From CADEFQ01 sp035433705 (GTDB lineage Bacteria > Pseudomonadota > Gammaproteobacteria > Steroidobacterales > Steroidobacteraceae), in the NCBI GenBank assembly GCA_035433705.1, contig DAORVK010000003.1, forward strand, positions 1-64,000: DNA of 64,000 nt, given 5' to 3'. This document shows, piece after piece, positions 60,286 through 64,000 of the stretch. How positions within the stretch are numbered: position 1 is the first letter of the stretch; the number at the start of each line of letters is the position of its first letter. A program made the translations under genes and the position numbers. A model generated the notes under the pieces. It had not been told where the DNA came from. It did no database searches and saw nothing but the letters and a program-made list of their open reading frames with translations.

Positions 60286-60992
60286 GCGCTGCTCCCGTCC
60301 CGGCGAAAGTGCGCGAGATAGTTGACGGACGTGTCCGCCGTCAGCGCGCTGCGCTCGCTGAAGGGGTCGTAGTGGATGCCGGCGAGATCGAGCGCGGTGA
60401 ACCCCGCCCGGCGCGCCAGCGTCACGAGTTCGGACGGGCGGATGAAGCGTTCATACTCGTGGGTGCCGCGCGGCAGCAGCCGCAGCAGGTACTCTGCGGC
60501 CACGATCGCCAGCGCAAAGGACTTCGCGCCACGGTTGATCGTCGAGACGAACAGATCGCCGCCCGGACGCACGAGTGCGCCGAAGGTGGCGAGGATCGCG
60601 CCTGGCTCGGGTACGTGCTCGAGCATTTCCATGCAGGTGAGGACATCGAACGGCGCGGTGCCGGCAGCGAGCAGCGACTCGGCGCTCTGGGCCCGGTAGT
60701 CGATCGTTACAGCGCGTTCCATGGCGTGCAGGCGGGCGACTTCAATCATGGAGGGCGCAAGATCGATCGCGGTCACCTGCGCTCCGGCGTCGACAAGCGC
60801 TTCGGCAAGGAGGCCCCCGCCACAGCCGACGTCGAGCACGCGCGCGCCCGCGAGCGACGCGCGCTCGCGCACGAACTGCATGCGGACGGGGTTCAGCTGG
60901 TGCAGCGGCCGGAACTCGCCGCGCGGATCCCAGAAGCGGTGCGCGAGCGCGTCAAACTTCGCGAGCTCGGCAGTGTCGGCGGTATGGGTCAT
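60282..60992 (-). CDS. ubiG: Ubiquinone biosynthesis O-methyltransferase UbiG
   Basis: SAM-dependent methyltransferase for both O-methylations in ubiquinone synthesis. It has 236 residues. KFDALAHRFWDPRGEFRPLHQLNPVR is the UbiG N-terminal block, VLDVGCGGGLLAEAL the SAM motif, and CMEMLEHVPEP and NRGAKSFALAIVAAEYLL follow. Supplies the quinone that the upstream nuo complex reduces. Overlaps mtaD and gph by four bases. Confidence 0.97.
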   Translation of the reverse strand: MTHTADTAELAKFDALAHRFWDPRGEFRPLHQLNPVRMQFVRERASLAGARVLDVGCGGGLLAEALVDAGAQVTAIDLAPSMIEVARLHAMERAVTIDYRAQSAESLLAAGTAPFDVLTCMEMLEHVPEPGAILATFGALVRPGGDLFVSTINRGAKSFALAIVAAEYLLRLLPRGTHEYERFIRPSELVTLARRAGFTALDLAGIHYDPFSERSALTADTSVNYLAHFRRDGSSA

Positions 60993-62311
60993 GCTGCCGC
61001 TCCGGGCGCAAGCCGGGCCGGGAAGTCGCGCGTGATCGCGGCCAGTTCAGCGGGGTCGAAGGTGAGCAGCCGGCCGTCGCGAACCATCGCGCGTCCCGCC
61101 ACCCAGACGTCGGTCACCGCGCTGCGCCCGGCTGAATAGACGATCGCGTCGGCGGGGTCGTCGACCGGCTGACAGGCCGGCGCCGAGAGATCAATGCAGA
61201 TCACGTCGGCCGCCTTGCCGGCCGTGAGCGAGCCGATCTCATGACCGAGCCCGAGCGCCTGCGCGCCACCGAGCGTCGCCATGCGCAGCGAATCGGGCGC
61301 GCCGAGCGCCTGCGGGTTGTGGGTCGAAAGGCTCGCGAGCAGGCAGGCGGCACGCGCTTCGGCAAGGAGGTCGAGTGCGCCGACGCTCGCCGCGCCGTCG
61401 GTGCCGAGCGCGACGTTGACGCCTGCTGCGCGCAACCTGCTCACCGGGCAGATGCCGCTGCCGAGCCGCTGGTTCGATTGCGGGCAGTGCACGACCGAGA
61501 TGCCGGTGCGCGCCGCGAGGTCGATGTCCTCATCGGTGAGCCAGTTCATGTGCACGGCCGAGAAACCGGGACGCAGGAGCCCTTCGTCTGCCAGCCAGGA
61601 AAGCGGTCGCTCACCGTGCGCGGTCAGGCTGTCCTGCACCTCGGTCTGGGTTTCGTGCAGGTGCATCGCGAGCGGTGCATCGAGCTGGTCGATCAGACGG
61701 CGCAGGCGTGCGAAGGTCGAGCGCCGCACCGCGTAGGGCGAATGTGGCGCGAAGGAGGGCTGGACCAGCGGATCGTCGCGATATTCGTCCCAGAGGCGCG
61801 CCGCCTTGTCGAGGTGTTCGTCGAGGTCGGCCGCCCAGGGCGTGCGGCCATCGACGATCGGCGCTCCGATCACGACGCGCAGGCGCTGTACACGCGCGAG
61901 TCGCGCGACTTCCTCGGGAAAGTAGTACATGTCGGCGAAGCAGGTGATCCCCGCCGCGAGCATCTCGGCCATCGCGAGCTGCGTGCCGCTGCGCACGAAC
62001 TGTGCGTTGACGCAGCGACGCTCGAGCGGCCAGATCGTCTCGTTGAGCCACTGCATCAGTGGGCCGCGAACGGCTACGCTGCGCATCAGGCTCATGGCCG
62101 CATGGGTGTGCGCATTGACGAGCCCGGGCGCAATCGCGTGCTCCCGCCGCTCGAGGCGCTCGCGGGGCGAATAGCGCGTTGCGAGCAACGGGGCAGGGCC
62201 GATTGCGAGGATGCGCCCGCCGTCGATCGCGAGCGCCGCATGCTCGAGAACGGCGCCGCCGTCCATCGGCAGCGCCCAGCGGGCCTCGATGATCAGGTCG
62301 ATCGACTGCAT
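60989..62311 (-). CDS. mtaD: 5'-methylthioadenosine/S-adenosylhomocysteine deaminase-type amidohydrolase
   Basis: TRZ/ATZ-group amidohydrolase deaminating MTA, SAH or related adenosines. It has 440 residues. Metal ligands are in NAHTHAAM (HxH) and MHLHETQTEV, and the LGTDGAASV Asp is intact. The start is ATG 62311. The frame runs on to 62455 but crosses the gyrA promoter. In Pseudomonas the same block is gyrA-mtnA-mtaD-ubiG-mupP-yciK. No mtnA is found here. First gene of a six-gene operon and divergent from gyrA. Confidence 0.92.
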   Translation of the reverse strand: MQSIDLIIEARWALPMDGGAVLEHAALAIDGGRILAIGPAPLLATRYSPRERLERREHAIAPGLVNAHTHAAMSLMRSVAVRGPLMQWLNETIWPLERRCVNAQFVRSGTQLAMAEMLAAGITCFADMYYFPEEVARLARVQRLRVVIGAPIVDGRTPWAADLDEHLDKAARLWDEYRDDPLVQPSFAPHSPYAVRRSTFARLRRLIDQLDAPLAMHLHETQTEVQDSLTAHGERPLSWLADEGLLRPGFSAVHMNWLTDEDIDLAARTGISVVHCPQSNQRLGSGICPVSRLRAAGVNVALGTDGAASVGALDLLAEARAACLLASLSTHNPQALGAPDSLRMATLGGAQALGLGHEIGSLTAGKAADVICIDLSAPACQPVDDPADAIVYSAGRSAVTDVWVAGRAMVRDGRLLTFDPAELAAITRDFPARLAPGAAA

Positions 62312-62376
62312 CGGCGAAATTATATCGGCACCGTCGCCCCGGCGCTGCGGAAACGGGGAGTCGCTGTCGGGGGATG

Positions 62377-62385
62377 TGGTAAAAT
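62377..62385 (+). promoter_or_regulatory. Predicted extended -10 promoter for gyrA
   Basis: TGG followed by TAAAAT (62380-62385) forms an extended -10, without a clear -35, 35 bp before the gyrA ATG in the 109-bp divergent gap with mtaD. Confidence 0.5.
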
Positions 62386-62420
62386 TCCGCCTTTCAGCCT
62401 CGCCAGAATCGATAGCCTGA

Positions 62421-64000
<1,580 letters not shown>

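Overview
The window is a high-GC stretch of bacterial chromosome made almost entirely of core housekeeping genes. It is consistent with a gammaproteobacterium of the Xanthomonadales/Nevskiales/Steroidobacter type. This rests on three things: the block order dnaK-dnaJ-dapB-carAB-greA-yhbY-ftsH-folP-glmM-tpiA-secG-tRNA-Leu-nuoA-N-tRNA-fMet-rimP-nusA-infB-rbfA-truB-rpsO-pnp; the presence of zipA, bolA, yciB, rmuC and ubiG; and a PHA-type regulator (phaR). The taxonomic call is inference from recalled gene order, because no database search was possible.

Layout. 1-7793: dnaK (3' part), dnaJ, dapB, carA, carB and greA on the plus strand, with yhbY converging. 8144-8264: a probable decayed remnant of rlmE, exactly where an intact rlmE sits in relatives. 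8294-14160: ftsH, folP, glmM, a small secreted DUF4399 protein, tpiA, secG and tRNA-Leu(GAG). 14202-28381: a complete 14-gene complex I operon (nuoA-N, nuoC and nuoD separate), with an atypical M20 peptidase coupled to its end. 29948-30024: initiator tRNA-fMet. 30158-32850: two transporters (MFS, APC) lying between the initiator tRNA and rimP. 32834-41497: the transcription/translation operon rimP-nusA-infB-rbfA-truB-rpsO-pnp, with a hairpin-rich leader. 41588-44281 (minus): queF, dksA, gluQ, phaR. 44309-50705: smc, zipA, ligA. 50713-50787: a long perfect palindrome. 50803-52483 (minus): a PpiC-type lipoprotein, bolA, yciB. 52522-56934: yciO, trpS, scpA, scpB and a degenerate rluB. 56837-62311 (minus): one tightly packed operon mtaD-ubiG-gph/mupP-rmuC-SQS/PSY-like-yciK. 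62421-64000: gyrA, cut off by the window end.

The genes cover protein folding and quality control (DnaK/J, FtsH, PpiC), pyrimidine/arginine, lysine and folate precursors, cell-wall sugar supply (GlmM, possibly MupP), respiration (Nuo), translation and RNA turnover (RimP to Pnp), chromosome organisation (Smc with ScpA/ScpB, GyrA, LigA) and division (ZipA). No CRISPR array, prophage, transposase, integrase or defence system was seen. Every gap between genes is shorter than 300 bases.

No new multi-gene system is evident. The points most worth checking are local: the rlmE remnant, an RluB that has lost its catalytic Asp in register, a gluQ frame with no standard start codon, a U1-U72 initiator tRNA, the 31-bp palindrome, an M20 protein with altered metal ligands, and a shared GC-rich discriminator on many promoters next to a zinc-less DksA.
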